64,000 nucleotides of DNA from Circinella umbellata (GCA_025093555.1 JAIWNF010000004.1:1-64000), one strand, 5' to 3'; positions 46,552 through 58,889 are shown, counted from the stretch's first letter. The notes: generated from the sequence alone by a model not told the origin. Numbers and translations are program-made.

Positions 46552-47577
46552 TTAAATCCATTGGATTAATAAATGTCCACATTGGTTTATTGGTGATGAT
46601 GATGTAGTATAATAATCCGGACGGCAGGTACGATAAAGTTGATGTAGGATGAAGCAGAGTTTTGGCCAGATAATTTTCAAATAAAGCCGTTTCCTGTATG
46701 ATTCAGGAGGTGATTTGGGGAGTCGATTGTGAATAAATGATATAGGATCGTTAATATGTTGATAAATTGACAAAAATGCATGGATGTCATGGTAAGAGAG
46801 TAAGTGTAGTTTTGATAATCGAGCTGTTTGGTGACAATTAGGACATGGTTGTTGTTGGTGGTGATTAGTGATCCAACCAAGGCGGTAGTAAATACATAAA
46901 GTACGTTCAGTAGGTGTCATCGGTAGCCATAGAATTGGGTCAATGCCTAATTGCGTACGGCATTGATTTAATAATTTACTATTCTTTCGTTCGCAGCGTT
47001 GTATGTGTGTGCTTTTGAGATGTTGTTTGATGGCTGTTTTTAGATCACTTTTTGTTACCGTGGTGTGGTCTAATTGTATTGTTGTATCTAGTGATTTCCA
47101 AATTTTATTTTTCTAATGGCTGAAGTCCAAGAACGAAGACCTTTTGTTTGGCGAACATGAGGTAGTAAGGTTGTAAATAAAGCATCATTAGGCATCTGGT
47201 ATGAACGAACATTTCAATACAGTCAAGCCCCGGTTTTCCACACCTGGGATTTCCTGATTTCTTGTTGCAAGACCGAAGACTTGCAACAAGCGAGACTTGC
47301 TATATTTTTAAATACAGCATTTCATCGATTATTCTTTGTTGGCATTTTAGATAATGATTCATAAGAATACTATGCACAACTATAACGTTATAGCATAGCT
47401 TACTGCTCCTCAGTAGGGCAACATGCTTAAAAGCCTTGATGCAAGTTGCAAGTTGCAATTCTATAAGTATTTTTAACATTTCCAAAAATAAATGGTGCAG
47501 AACTGGGAGATTTGCAAAAGCGGGAGGTGCAAAAGCGGGGGCTGACTGTACCATTAAAAAAAATTCCATATCCTAGT
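46552..47577 (-). pseudogene. 5'-truncated LINE (non-LTR) remnant, C-terminal end of ORF2
   Basis: The minus-strand frame ending at 46552 has the post-reverse-transcriptase C-terminal region seen in fungal LINE proteins: CERKNSKLLNQCRTQLGIDP, then LPMTPTERTLCIYYRLGWI. A zinc-knuckle-like CPNCHQTARLSKLHLLSYHD follows. Upstream, LLPHVRQTKGLRSWTSAIRK continues after a frame change near 47110. The copy is cut again by a nested MITE (47220-47548), with short flanking matches continuing to about 47577. The reverse transcriptase domain itself is absent, as expected for 5' truncation. Confidence 0.7.
47220..47548. mobile_element. pogo/Fot1-like MITE, 329 bp, nested in the LINE remnant
   Basis: The left end is CAGTCAAGCCCCGGTTTT and the inverted right end CAGTCAGCCCCCGCTTTT, with TA on both sides (47218-47219 and 47549-47550). 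The first bases match the Fot1/pogo type of end. Its short frames have no transposase motif. Confidence 0.85.
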
Positions 47578-47700
47578 TCAATTATACTAGCAAATATATA
47601 ACTATTAAATAAGATATGAAGAAGATAAATATAAAGCTATTTTTCATCCTTTGTAAATATATATAGATAGGCGTAAGTAAGCTATCATCGGTTGTTGATA

Positions 47701-47975
47701 TTGAACTGCTACGAACACTCAACAAATAAAATAGTGATCAAACAAGCTTTAAGCCTATATAAGCTTTGGTAATAGCTTTACGTATAAATAGCAATAGCAG
47801 TCATTCAACAGCTCGTAAATTAAATACTCCTCGTTGGTTTTCCATTTCTTCATATGGACTACAGCTTCCACTTGTGCAGGTTGTTTTTCTTCCAATATTA
47901 TAAAAGTGGGGTCTCTGTTAAAAGATTCGAAATTACCAAATAAAGTATATTTTTGGGGTGTTTGTATCAATTCCC
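47701..47975. mobile_element. MITE family A, copy 3 (275 bp), diverged and internally deleted, perfect 8-bp TSD
   Basis: The left end is TTGAACTGCTACGAACACTC and the inverted right end GGGAATTGATACAAACACC, recognisable but diverged from copies 1 and 2. The perfect direct repeat TGTTGATA flanks it (47693-47700 and 47976-47983). The internal CTTCATATGGACTACAGCTT matches the shared segment of the family. It is about 190 bp shorter than copy 1. Confidence 0.85.
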
Positions 47976-48322
47976 TGTTGATACATTGTGCAACAATTTA
48001 AATTTGAGCTTGTTTATTAAGGGTAAACAGATAAATCCCAGGTTCGTCATAATATTTTAGCAAATTGATAGCACTAGAATTTAACATTGTTTGTTTCAAG
48101 TAGTATACCCAAATCAGTCAAAAGCTGTCGAAAAAAGAAACAGTTTTTTTAATAGGTAAAAATCGATTAACCGTCAACCGGGGTTAAAAAGCGCACTGAC
48201 CAGTTAAAGTCACGCCAATAGCAAGGGTGGCGGCTTAGTAGAAGGTTTTCTTTTTGTTATATTTTCGAAACCTTATCCAACCAAATACATAAAGTTTAAC
48301 GACATTACAATATATAATAATT
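47976..48322. promoter_or_regulatory. upstream region of the Cox14-like gene
   Basis: Begins with the right target duplication of MITE copy 3 and includes a GC-richer segment at 48165-48240 just before the start codon. That places the transposon within 350 bp of the gene and potentially within its promoter. No coding frame. Confidence 0.45.
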
Positions 48323-48796
48323 ATGCCGCTCCCTTCGTCTTTCGCTGATATTGCTCAAAAGTCAGCAGTGTTATTCCTTGCTGGAACAACAGGTAAATAA
48401 TACTATTAATATTGATTTATAACTTAACTATTTATTCATTTTGGAACAATGTATATACAAATATATATATAGTGTATTACATGGTCAATATTGGTATGCT
48501 TGTAAATCGTAGAATGGAATTAAAGAAACAAGGCAAACTTCAAGAAGAACTGGTAAAGAAAATGAATAGAGCTTCTTTATATTTGGAACGGTGTAGACAC
48601 GCATAATGTGTAGAATAAGACTAATATGTTTTTTTATGTAAAGGCACGATTAACTGGTATGGCTCCACCACAACCACCACAGCCATCACAGGATATGGGC
48701 TATTTACATACAGAAACAGCTACGACACCTACACCTATGGCAACAAACGCACAACCTGGTTCTACAGCTCCACAACCTAATGGCGAAGGAGCATGA
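48323..48796 (+). CDS. Cox14-like mitochondrial membrane protein (100 residues)
   Basis: Exons 48323-48392, 48473-48552 and 48644-48796. The protein opens MPLPSSFADIAQKSAVLFLA and runs through a single membrane helix that spans the first junction (LFLAGTTVYYMVNIGML), then VNRRMELKKQGK. The end is proline/glutamine-rich (MAPPQPPQPSQ). The short ADI-A-x-K/R start plus one helix fits the Cox14 family of cytochrome c oxidase assembly factors in the mitochondrial inner membrane. The match is to a very short pattern, so this is a fair, not firm, assignment. Confidence 0.65.
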
Positions 48797-49162
48797 AAAC
48801 ATTATCAATATGTATCCATGAATAAAACGACATACTCTCACACACCACATACATACAAGTAAATACTGCCTATATATACTTATTATTTAAAAAAAATATT
48901 ATTACTTCTCTTTTCCTTCTGTACATCCATATTCCCAACCCTTCTCACTTTATGCATATATTATTACATTCATCTTTTTTTCTTCTACAAAAAAAATCAC
49001 GTTCGAAAAGTTTATCCGAATCTAAAAAATAAAAAGTAGGGGAGTGTAACTGTCAGCAAAAAAAATAGCTTGCTTTCGGAATACGAAAATTAAAAATATA
49101 ATACATCTTCCGTCCGCTTTATGCATTTTCTTTTTCGCTCTATTTTTTTTAGTTCTAGAACT
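48797..49162. other. spacer between the Cox14-like and FAM210-like genes
   Basis: AT-rich 3' flank and short promoter with poly(A) and poly(T) tracts. No gene seen. Confidence 0.5.
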
Positions 49163-49810
49163 ATGTCTTTATTATTTTTGCGTAATGGTTTATTACAACG
49201 TTCTCATGTCCTTTCATTACGGGCAGTAAAAACATCATACAAAATATCACCACCTCATTGCCATTCCATTTTATTGCTATGGAAACACAAGACACAACCG
49301 CGGTCTATAACATCATCGTCTTGCACTTTTAGAACAACTATATCTCCGTCGCGTTACAAAATATTGCTACGTCAAGAACAACGTCATCGACAACAAGAAG
49401 CAGTGACAGAAACAGCAACCAACAAAAGTAAAACTGGAAAAGTAAAAGGTTTCATGAAGAAATATGGAACCGTAGGAGTAGGTGTCTATCTTGGATTGAG
49501 CGTTATAGACCTTAGTTTAACTATGGCGCTGATCAGCTATAAAGGTGCAGATAAAGTCAAGAATATGGAGGATTGGGTCGTTGGTAATATCAAGGGATGG
49601 GTTGGAATGAAACATGACCCAGATAATGAAGAAGAAAAAATGAAGGAAGTTCAGGGTGGAAAGGTCTCATTTACAACCCTGTTTGTCATTGCTTATGGTA
49701 TTCACAAGACAATCTTATTACCTGTTCGTTTATCATTGACTGCCGCCATCACACCCATAGTAGCACGTAGATTACGTGAATTAGGATGGATTAAAAACAT
49801 TGTAAAGTAA
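49163..49810 (+). CDS. FAM210/DUF1279 mitochondrial membrane protein (215 residues)
   Basis: Single exon. The frame is open from 49121, but the ATG at 49163 (MSLLFLRNGLLQRSHVLSLR) gives a cleaner arginine-rich, acid-free mitochondrial presequence, so I start there. The DUF1279 core reads KKYGTVGVGVYLGLSVIDLS followed by LTMALISYKG. A second hydrophobic helix (FTTLFVIAYGIHKTILLPVR) leads into LSLTAAITPIVARRLRELGW, also typical of the family. Members are inner-membrane proteins: FAM210A/B in animals affect mitochondrial translation and metabolism, and Nat2 is a yeast relative. Confidence 0.88.
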   Translation: MSLLFLRNGLLQRSHVLSLRAVKTSYKISPPHCHSILLLWKHKTQPRSITSSSCTFRTTISPSRYKILLRQEQRHRQQEAVTETATNKSKTGKVKGFMKKYGTVGVGVYLGLSVIDLSLTMALISYKGADKVKNMEDWVVGNIKGWVGMKHDPDNEEEKMKEVQGGKVSFTTLFVIAYGIHKTILLPVRLSLTAAITPIVARRLRELGWIKNIVK

Positions 49811-50130
49811 AATAATACCTGCACTATATATACGATTGCTATATTACTATTATGATTCTTCGAAAAGGATATATGTATATGTAATTTGAAGGAAAACAAG
49901 TGTTGCAAGTAAAAGATAAAATGAGAAGAATAAGGGAAAACAACTTGAGAGAGGGAGAGAGTTGGTCTTGAATTTTCGTATCTAGTGTTTGTGTGTGTGT
50001 GTGTGTGTCTGTGTGTGTGTTTGTCTATATTATATCTATATTTTGTACTATATTTATAAGGCGGAGAGAATGGAGGGGATTGTAGCTGACTATTTTCACA
50101 TATCGCTTGGTACCAATTTTGTGCAGTACT
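49811..50130. repeat. convergent 3' spacer with GT microsatellite
   Basis: A GT run at about 49987-50020 lies between the convergent FAM210-like and transporter genes. No gene seen. Confidence 0.7.
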
Positions 50131-52551
50131 CTAGTCCTTTCCCATACCTCGCGTTTCATATGGTAATAAAACGACACAGATGCCCACAATTCCAAACCCA
50201 ACAATGCTTACATATAAGGGTAAAGCTGTAGCTATTGTGAATAAAATACCACAAACAATGGGACTGACAATACCCGCTACTCTGCTTAAACCAGATGATG
50301 TTCCCACAGCTGTACCACGTACACTGGTATCAAAAACTTCGGGTGTATAACCATAAATGACAGCATAAAGTAAAGTAGCAAGAAATGAAACTGCAGAAGA
50401 AGATAGTAACATGGTGACACGAGATGAAATGATAGAAAATAGAAACAGACTGAATGATGAACCAAAAGATGATATTGCCATAGTACCTTTTCGACCAAGT
50501 CTTGTTTCAATCATATAAGATGCTAACTAATAGTTTTTGTGAGTTATTACAAGACCGAAAAACTAAAGTTACTCCATATTCCTGTTCTTTATAATCATTC
50601 CGTAACTTTAAAAACAAGATTCCATATATGTATCACTTACAACAGACCCGGGAACACCTGCTAATGAATAAATCATGTAATCCCAATAAACATCCTTACG
50701 AGTGCGAATCTCTTCACCTTGAAATCCAAGTGTTTCCAAATATTTAGGTAAAAAAACATTAAACATGGTAAATGCAGTTGCTGTGAATGCCCAAATACAC
50801 CACACCAAAATAGTGGTTCGACGCCATTTAGGTCCAAACAGCAGTTTCCATTTGCTGACCTTTTCTTCCATTGTATCATCATAGATGTTCTCCGACATTG
50901 TTGTCATTGCCCTCATTGATGTTGTATCAGTAGCTGTGACTATGGTAGTAGTGTTTGTATCATGATGATGCTCACCGTCTACATGATCATGACCATCTTC
51001 ACTGTGACTGGTTTGAGTCATAGGTACTGTTGGGTCATCTACATAATTCAAATCCATTTCAGCCGATACACGTCTTGATCGAATACCATCACGCTGCTCC
51101 ATATTTAAAAGCATTTCTTCCTCATCATTCTGATTCGATGATGGCATGGATGACATGGAATGTGGAATATCACTACTATCAATTTGAACTTGTTGACCGT
51201 TAATTCTGGCAATATCTTGTAAAATCATGACTGTTTCTTTTCGTCGATCTCGACTAAGCAAGAATTTGGGTGTTTCTGGAAGTCGTAACCAAAATGATCG
51301 AACAAGTACCATAATTAGTGTAGTGATTGCTGCACCGGCAAGCATATATCGCCATCCATTGTTTTGTGCTGATACGTCGCACATGGGCGTTGGGTCAGTA
51401 GCTGTTGGTTCTGGGCAGCTGGCGTAAGGTAAAATAGCATAACCAAGCATGGATGCAAGAACAGCGCCCAATGAGAAAAAGACAGACATAAATGTCAACA
51501 AATAGTGATACTTTTTGGGTAAAAACTCAAGGTATAGTGCACCTATGATAGTTTATATAAATTCTTTTTCAGTGTTCCGAGGAAATCAGTTGCCATGGAA
51601 ACCCACACACACACATACAAATGTGTATATTGGTCCCGAAAGGTACCAAACCAGGCCATATATATATATATACTTTACCATCAGTTGGCATATTACCGCC
51701 CACACCGAACCCCAAAAAGAAAAGTGTTAAACATAAACTCCAAAAACTGAAAGCGAAACTTGACAAGAGGCCAATAATAGTTGCAATTGTTAAAGTTGAT
51801 GTGTATGGTGTTTTTCGACCACGAGAATCAGAATATGCTCCCCAGAAAAGTGCACCAAACATCATTCCTGTAAATAATGAACTTGATAGACTACCGATCC
51901 AATTGTCTGACACACCAAAATGATCTATTATTTTTTTTTTGAAAAATAAAAACCGTTGTTGTCAATATATTTAGTTAAATAATGTTTTTTTTTTCTTTAA
52001 TTTTGCTGTTTGTTTCCCAAATCTACCTTGGACTCTTGGTAAAATAATGATCACAGTCTGTTAAATATTAGAAAGTGAAAAAAAAACTTCGAAAGTTAGA
52101 AAATAGATTTCGTGTGTACATGTTTTTGTCTGCATATTAATTGATATTGTACCTGTAACCACATCTATTTTGTTAAAGGACATGAAAAAATAGAACACCC
52201 AATATATAAGTTATCGACATTTTTATAGACCGAATTTTTATTCATTTTTTTTTATTTTCTCCTTACATTGTCAGCTAGCCATCCAAGCCCACACATGATC
52301 TACATTATTGTTATTATAATTTATTGAGTTGTCTTATGAATGAGTCTACCTTGAAATTAGGTGCCAAAGAAGACTCATTTTCTTACCAATAGTCTCCGCT
52401 GGAATGTTCCGTAACCGACTTTTGTTAAAAGACCATCTAAAATGTCATCATGACAGGCAGTAGAAGCAAGTGCTGCTGCAGCTTCAGGTCTTAATGAATC
52501 TTCCTCATCGTTAGTAGGAAGTCGAGTGAAGTTATGAGATGGTGGTGCCAT
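50131..52551 (-). CDS. major facilitator transporter, SV2/SVOP-like (594 residues)
   Basis: Seven exons: 52551-52387, 52299-52267, 52164-52153, 52057-52027, 51924-51679, 51542-50641 and 50526-50131. All phases agree, including a 12-bp microexon encoding M-W-L-Q. MFS features include the loop after helix 2 (GAYSDSRGRKTP), GFGVGGNMPTDGALYLEFLP, WLRLPETPKFLL and, in the second half, YMIETRLGRKG and GYTPEVFDTSVRGTAVGTSS, the TPE-x-F-x-T-x-x-R-G pattern of SVOP/SV2-type carriers. A long acidic, histidine-rich cytosolic loop (GHDHVDGEHHHD) separates the halves. It likely moves a small organic or inorganic solute across a membrane; the substrate is unknown. Confidence 0.9.
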
Positions 52552-53832
52552 ATTAAAAAGAGAAAAGAAAAATAAAAGTAAAATAAAATAGCCTTTTGTT
52601 TAAATGTGCCTCTAAAAAGTATACTATATTTTCTTAAGCATTAATTTATTTAGCTTTTCTATTAAAGGAAATTAATTCACCAGCTTCATAACATTTTCTC
52701 ATTAATTAGTTAAATCCCATGAACTGAGAGAGAATTAATAGAAATGCACACATTATTTTATTAGCCTATCGGAACCGACAACTTATGTCAATATTATAAC
52801 CTGCTTCCATTTGCTTCTTTTTTCTTACCGGGGATTTTACTTTCTGTAACGGGTTGCACAGCAGTTATTATTGAACGGAGAAACACCTAGGTCGATCCTC
52901 TTTTTTTCAATTACTAAATGCAGAAAAAGTAGTACTTATAATCGTGTCTTCCACATTTAACTTCGGTAAAAACTAAATAATCTCTTGAGATATTTCTTGA
53001 CTCTTCTTGAGAAAAAAAATTCCTTGTAAATGTAGTCATAAATGGTAGTAAAATAAGAATTGTTTTGTCAAAAAAATTGACATGACCTGTGTACTACGTT
53101 ACCCGGAAAGCGATGAATCACTCTAAGCAGCTTCTACCTCTTTATATAACAGAACAACTGAATTTTACCGCATTATGTACGTATTTTAGCAAATGATTTC
53201 CTATAATTGTCACTGAACCAACTGCACATTTACAGTATAATAATGTTGGGTGTCAGTATAATTTTACCATAACAGAAAAAAAATTGAATATCAAAAAGAT
53301 AATGCACAAGCATGTAGTATAAACTTTTTTCTTCTTGATTCTTTATTTTATAATATGAACGTGAGCCATCCCTCCTATTTTCACTGAATACATACACCGT
53401 CGCTCTTCTTTTGCGAAAAGTTTCTTTAGTATCCTAATATGGGAATGATCAAGAAAAAATTCTTTCGTCTAGAAAGTCAGGGGCATTAATATCATTCCAT
53501 GGACGCATGTTCTAGTTATTTAAAATATAATCGAGTAAAGAAAATAATTATTTCTCAGCCCCCTAATCCTGTTTTGAACTACACTTTGCGTTATGAAAAT
53601 GATGAAGAAAAACTCCACCATCTTCTCCAACTCTTTTTTAACCCAAGTGGATACAAAATTAAAATGAACAAAATAACAATTGTGATAAGATAATTTCGCT
53701 TTTTGATTATTCATTGTAAATCCATTACTTAAGGTCATTATTTTTGTGGTTAGGCTTGTGGTCTTCTGCATAATACACTGCATCACTGTTATTGTTACCA
53801 TATTGAGTTCGACACAACGTTTGTGATTAATG
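52552..53832. other. gene-poor spacer upstream of the transporter
   Basis: Transporter promoter and AT-rich sequence. The overlapping short frames near 53499-53891 have no family support. No repeat or RNA gene recognised. Confidence 0.5.
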
Positions 53833-54740
53833 CTATATGGTGGTAACAATATAGGAAAAACGCCACATGACCTTGTCTTCCTGAACAACACATGGTATTA
53901 TTGCGGTCAAGATTGGATTACTGATTGTTCCTTGCTCAACCCGTTGACTACTATATTGTTTGACACTGAGCCAACAGTTTAATTTGGTAATAATACGGTG
54001 CTGCGGTTCTAGTTGCCGGTGTTCGTTTTCCATTATCCATGATACTATCGTTGTTATTTGCTGACTGATTTTGTTACTTTCCCGTTTCTTCTTGTTCTTG
54101 GTGCTTCTTTTTATTGGTTGACAAGATGGTAATAAATCTGTAGCCACCATTGCTAAAATATAACTTAACATGGGTGGATTGGTAGATAGATCATAGTGAT
54201 ATCGCCGTCCTTTGGTATTTATTGGCGTAAAAGAAGAATGTAAGTTTTTTTTCGTTTGATGTGTTGAATGCATAAATGCAACTACATTTTTTATGACTTT
54301 CCTGGTCAATCACTGTAGCTAATCGAATATGCGGCTATAAATAATAGCGTAAAACATGACATCCAATATGTTTAAACCTCTTTGACGGGTAAAGTAAAGC
54401 ATATAAAATGACGAAGCCAATGATGAACATTTTACTACCATATATACTATCACATCATTTGGTAACCGATAGATAAAAGGTGTACTATTGTTGTTGTTCT
54501 TGGTATCACATTCACGTTTGTTGATGTGTCGCTGTTGCGAGTTGGTTTTCTCATTATGAGTACCAATATGTTGTTGTGACCTTGTCTTCAAGAAGGCTTT
54601 CCATCGTTGCCATGATTCGTTATCAGCGTGAATCTGCTCTTGTTGATTTTTTATAAGCGTTAAAAACTATCTCTTTTTTTTCTATTGGCATTGAAAACCA
54701 AATTAGTAGTTTGCTCTCTAGAGCTTTTGCTTTTTCTTCT
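53833..54740 (-). pseudogene. degraded coding region, unidentified, broken in at least three places
   Basis: Coding-like composition runs on the minus strand from about 54740 to 53833 but switches frame. It begins SEEEKAKALESKLLIWF, passes through WQRWKAFLKTRSQQH and PFIYRLPNDVIVYMV (a possible F-box-like start), then HIRLATVIDQESHKKCSCIY in another frame. The last frame has PMLSYILAMVATDLLPSCQP and continues to IPCVVQEDKVMWRFSY. Several stops separate these. No intron set I tried restores one frame. It may be a pseudogene or an unannotated gene with unusual splicing. Confidence 0.4.
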
Positions 54741-56824
54741 TCTGAATATATTATGATAAAATCAAGTTTGAAATAAAAAAAAAGAGAAGTTTTTATACTT
54801 TAGGACAATCATTGATTGATTTTTTATTCATAGAAAAATGCAACAGCTTGCAAGTTTATTCCTTTTGTTTAATAAAAAAAAGTCGCTTCCTCCCAAAAAG
54901 TTTCATGCCAGACCACGCGCAAATAAGCTAAAAAAAATGAGAATAAAAGAAAGGGAGATCAACTATTTACAACCACGTATAAACTACTATCCTCAAAAAT
55001 GAGATTGTTCTAGTGTATCAGTTGTGTGAATCCATAACTGTATAAATGTATGATATCTGTCACTAAGGTCTCCAATGCGGACGTCTATAACCACAAAAGT
55101 GAACGAAGTTTAGTTGTACGAAAAAAGATAATAAAACTTTACAGCATATCAGAATTAAGCAGTGAAATGAACAAGAATACATTATCTTGTACATACTACA
55201 TAAAGAGATATAAGATATGAATTTCGTCACAATGATAAATGTTAGTGGTAGAACTAACAATCTTAAAGTTGCAACAGAATTCAAAAGACCGCAAAATAAA
55301 CTTAGACAATCTGGTGCTATTACGTATATAGTTGGATTATCCAGGCCTTGGTTTTCTATACTAAAAGAAAAGATGATGAACTAATTGTAGAAGCAGAATC
55401 AGTCTATAACAACGAAAAAACGTGGTTCAAGTGTACTTACACATTAATCAATATTCTACTTGTCTACGTATTAATAGAAAGAAAACTGTTGTAGGTTTCA
55501 TAAAACGTATCACTATGTTAGCAACAAATATCATGCTCTTCTTTTCGAAGTTTCTATTGCTATTGATGGCTTAATATAACAATTTTATAGAGAAATCAGA
55601 TTACGTATTTATAATAAAAAGATCTGCAGATACGATATCAATAATTTCTCCTTCTTTTCACCCCTACCAAATTGGTGATACGTATCTGAAATAATAACTT
55701 TCATGTTGACTACAACCATCCAAAATAACGTCGTACTTCATTCAAATAAAGTATAATTATTAACAGTTAGATGAGGCTAAGGATACCGTTATTATTTTCC
55801 CAACATCGGAAATGACAATCACGACATATTCGAGAGTCTCGAAACTAGGTGTTTGAAACGCCATGACGAAACGTTTATCTAAAAATCATACAGGTGTCAT
55901 TTGTACAGAGTAATCTTTTTTCTATTCTTTGATTATCCGATAACCTTCGAGATTTCGAATTACTACCAGCAATTAAGTGCTTTTCTTGATTGATTTTACT
56001 ATATTCTTACGTTTTCAGCATGGGTCACAGATGTTCTATCCAGAAAATCCTTTTATTAAACGCCAAATCATTGAAGCGACCAGTTTTCGAAAGACAACAA
56101 TGACCAAACCTTTTCTTAAGAAAAACAATTATTGTAGTAAAAGATGGTTGACTACCATTTTCTTAGACAAATTGAAATCTACGCAATTAATAGACGACCT
56201 GGAGCTGTTTACGTGTTACGTATCGGTATAGTATTTCTGCCGCAAGAGATTAGATGTGTCCCGTAATCTGCCATACGTATCTGAATAAAGGTTTTTTTTT
56301 GGGATCTAGAAAGTTATGTGTATATCGTCTCCGTATCATGTATCCGAACTTTTTTCTTAGCTTTACCATTTTTTGTCATCCTACGTTTCGTCATCGAACG
56401 AAGAAACTGAATCTAATCGTAAGCTTACAGCTATCAATCATAAGCTAAATTACAATTTATAGTATACTTTCCGCAGCAACGACGAAAGCAAACGCCGTGT
56501 ATTTCACTCAAAATAAAGTATATTACGTATTTCTATTTTTGTAACAAGAGGAAAAGAAGCACCCCTTTACATTTACGCGCTAGAATCAACTTATAAATAA
56601 AATCATCCTTGTTTTTATACATGTTTTTTTTTGTTATTACTATTTATAATCAGGTTTTTTAATAATAATAACAATAGTACTAATAACAATTAAAGTAATA
56701 AACATGAATAAATAAAACATAAGAAATAATTAGAAGGACAGTGATGAAATACCATTATAAGGGAAAACGTACGAAAGAAAAAGAAGTACTATCAGGTAGT
56801 CTCTAAAAAACAACAGGATAGTAA
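54741..56824. other. long gene-poor spacer (2.1 kb)
   Basis: AT-rich with no supported gene. An 84-codon frame at 55977-56231 on the plus strand has no recognisable domain and no splice context. The short motif ATACGTATCTGAA occurs near 55678 and again near 56275. No inverted ends or target duplication found. Confidence 0.5.
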
Positions 56825-58889
56825 TTATCTAGTAGAAGTACGTCTAAAGAGGTTACGTATGTTACGGAAATAGTTACGAAGAATCGACAAAATGTAGGCG
56901 CAAGTATTTGTAAGCTTGTTTTTCATAGCTGAAAGTTTTTGTTTGAGAGTACTACCAGAAGATGATTGATCCGAAATATTTGTTGGGCGCCATGTACGAG
57001 ACGTGATATAATTGGGATATAAACTTAATACAGAACCAAGACCAGGATGTACTTCTACTTGGAAAGTTTTTGCAGGTGCATGTTCACCGTCTATGGCAAC
57101 GTAGACCTTTTTACCAGGTTTTGCGATGGGTTTCAAGCGGAATGCTTTGACTTTGTAATATTCAACCTAGACATAAGTAGTAATAAACACCCTTAATAAT
57201 CCTGTGTGTATCTGTTGCAAATCATAAAAAAAAACTTACAGCATCAGAATCGATTTGATGACCTGTTTCTACTTTTCCAAATAAATCTAACTTGGAAAAT
57301 AATCCATGATTGCCTCGTACAAGTAATAAATCCAATAATCCATCGTTGGGTTCAGCACAAGGATGGCTCAACATACCACGTGCTAATAATGGGGTTTTAC
57401 TTGTCAGAAATAATGATACATCATCCTTGATGATAGTCCAATCATCAGGCACAGGTTCATTCAAAGGTGGAATTGTATCTTGAATAGGTCCCTTCCCATT
57501 ATCAATAATTTGTGTATCCGATGGAAAATTACTTTTGATTTTATCCTTGTTGGCTTCCACAATTTGGACAGCTGCTTCCATTTTATAGGTTTCTCCCTTG
57601 AAAATTTGTTGCAAAAGCCCAATTATAGTACGCGCATCACCCATCCATCTATCATTAACATTGTTACATATGTATATATATAAGCATGGAAAGGTCTAGT
57701 TTAACTGAAAGAAGAGAAAGGAATGTTGAATTATACGCATTAAAAAGAGAAATGATGTATTTACATACCGCATATTTTCAGTTGCTAAATCAGCATATGA
57801 AGTAATACCATAATTGTGTGACAAAAATGACATGTAATGGTGATCATCAAAAGTAACAGAGCAAAGATCAAAAGATATGCTTTTTCCTATAGTAGTTATT
57901 ATTGGCATTAGTATCACTATTTTCACGCTTAATATTTATAAATATAATGTTATAAATATATACCAACCTTTAATGACTTGACGAGCAGTATGAATAGGGT
58001 CAAACCCTAATTTTTCACCGAGCATACAAATGCTAAGTGCATTACCAGTCCCACCAGGGATAACACCAAGGGGAACCTTTTTTAATGCAGTACGTGCATC
58101 TGATCTTTGTGAAAATCCATTGATAACTTCATGAATAATACCATCACCACTGACAGTAACAATGGCGTCAAATGCATCTATATCTAAATCCTTGGCAATT
58201 TCAGTGGCATGACCTTGATACTCAGTTTCTAAAATAGGATAACATGTCAATAAACTATATTGAATTACTTATTAAATCCTTTCTTATCTAATTTACCTTG
58301 ATAATCCACTTTACATTGTGCACTTTTAAAAACAGGTGCAACCTTTTCTTGAAATATTTTTTTCGCATGACCCTGACCACTGAACGGGTTTACAAGTACT
58401 TTAAAACGTCGGCCAACATTGATACCTAAATGATAAAATTTTAGTGATCATTTATCACCTTGTATGCCTCAATTATTGTTTCTGACCTTCATAGATATGA
58501 CCCATTACTAGTTGACAAAAAGTTTGTGTTTCACCGACTTTTGTTTGGTCAACAGAAGTACGAAAGATACACAAGTCTAATGGTGACTCTGGCTCCGCAT
58601 GCTGACGAGGAATCAGAGCGTGAATTTGAAGTAAATGGGTGTCAGTATCAAAGCGAACACTTAAAACATTTACTTTGGCAATAGGTACAATAATCAAATC
58701 CGAGAGCGAACGTTTGCTTGCTATATTATAAATTCCAACGTGAGTTTATTTTCTTATTTTATCGCTAAATAGTTGTATATAGTTACACTTCTGTTCGACA
58801 TCGAGTCCCCCTTCAATACGAAGTCCAATTCCATCATAGGCTAATTGAACAGTATTTGGCCCATTGGCCAACTTTAAAGAATGAAGCAT
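56825..58889 (-). CDS. sphingoid long-chain base kinase / sphingosine kinase (531 residues)
   Basis: Seven exons: 58889-58787, 58720-58487, 58425-58297, 58228-57968, 57886-57769, 57648-57240 and 57166-56825. The diacylglycerol-kinase catalytic fold is clear: FKVLVNPFSGQGHAKKIFQ, DAIVTVSGDGIIHEVINGF and PLGVIPGGTGNALS, then SFDLCSVTFDDHHYMSFLSH and RWMGDARTIIG, as in yeast Lcb4/Lcb5 and animal SPHK. The C-terminal strand block has EPNDGLLDLLLVRG and VAIDGEHAP. It phosphorylates sphingoid bases on C1 in sphingolipid turnover. Two introns start with GTCAGA and GTTGGT, weaker than usual donors here but required by the frame. The C-terminal 50 residues are basic and serine-rich. Confidence 0.92.

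Noticed and set aside
55977..56231. 84-codon plus-strand frame in the long spacer
   Set aside because: No recognisable family, no introns or coding-like context; probably chance.
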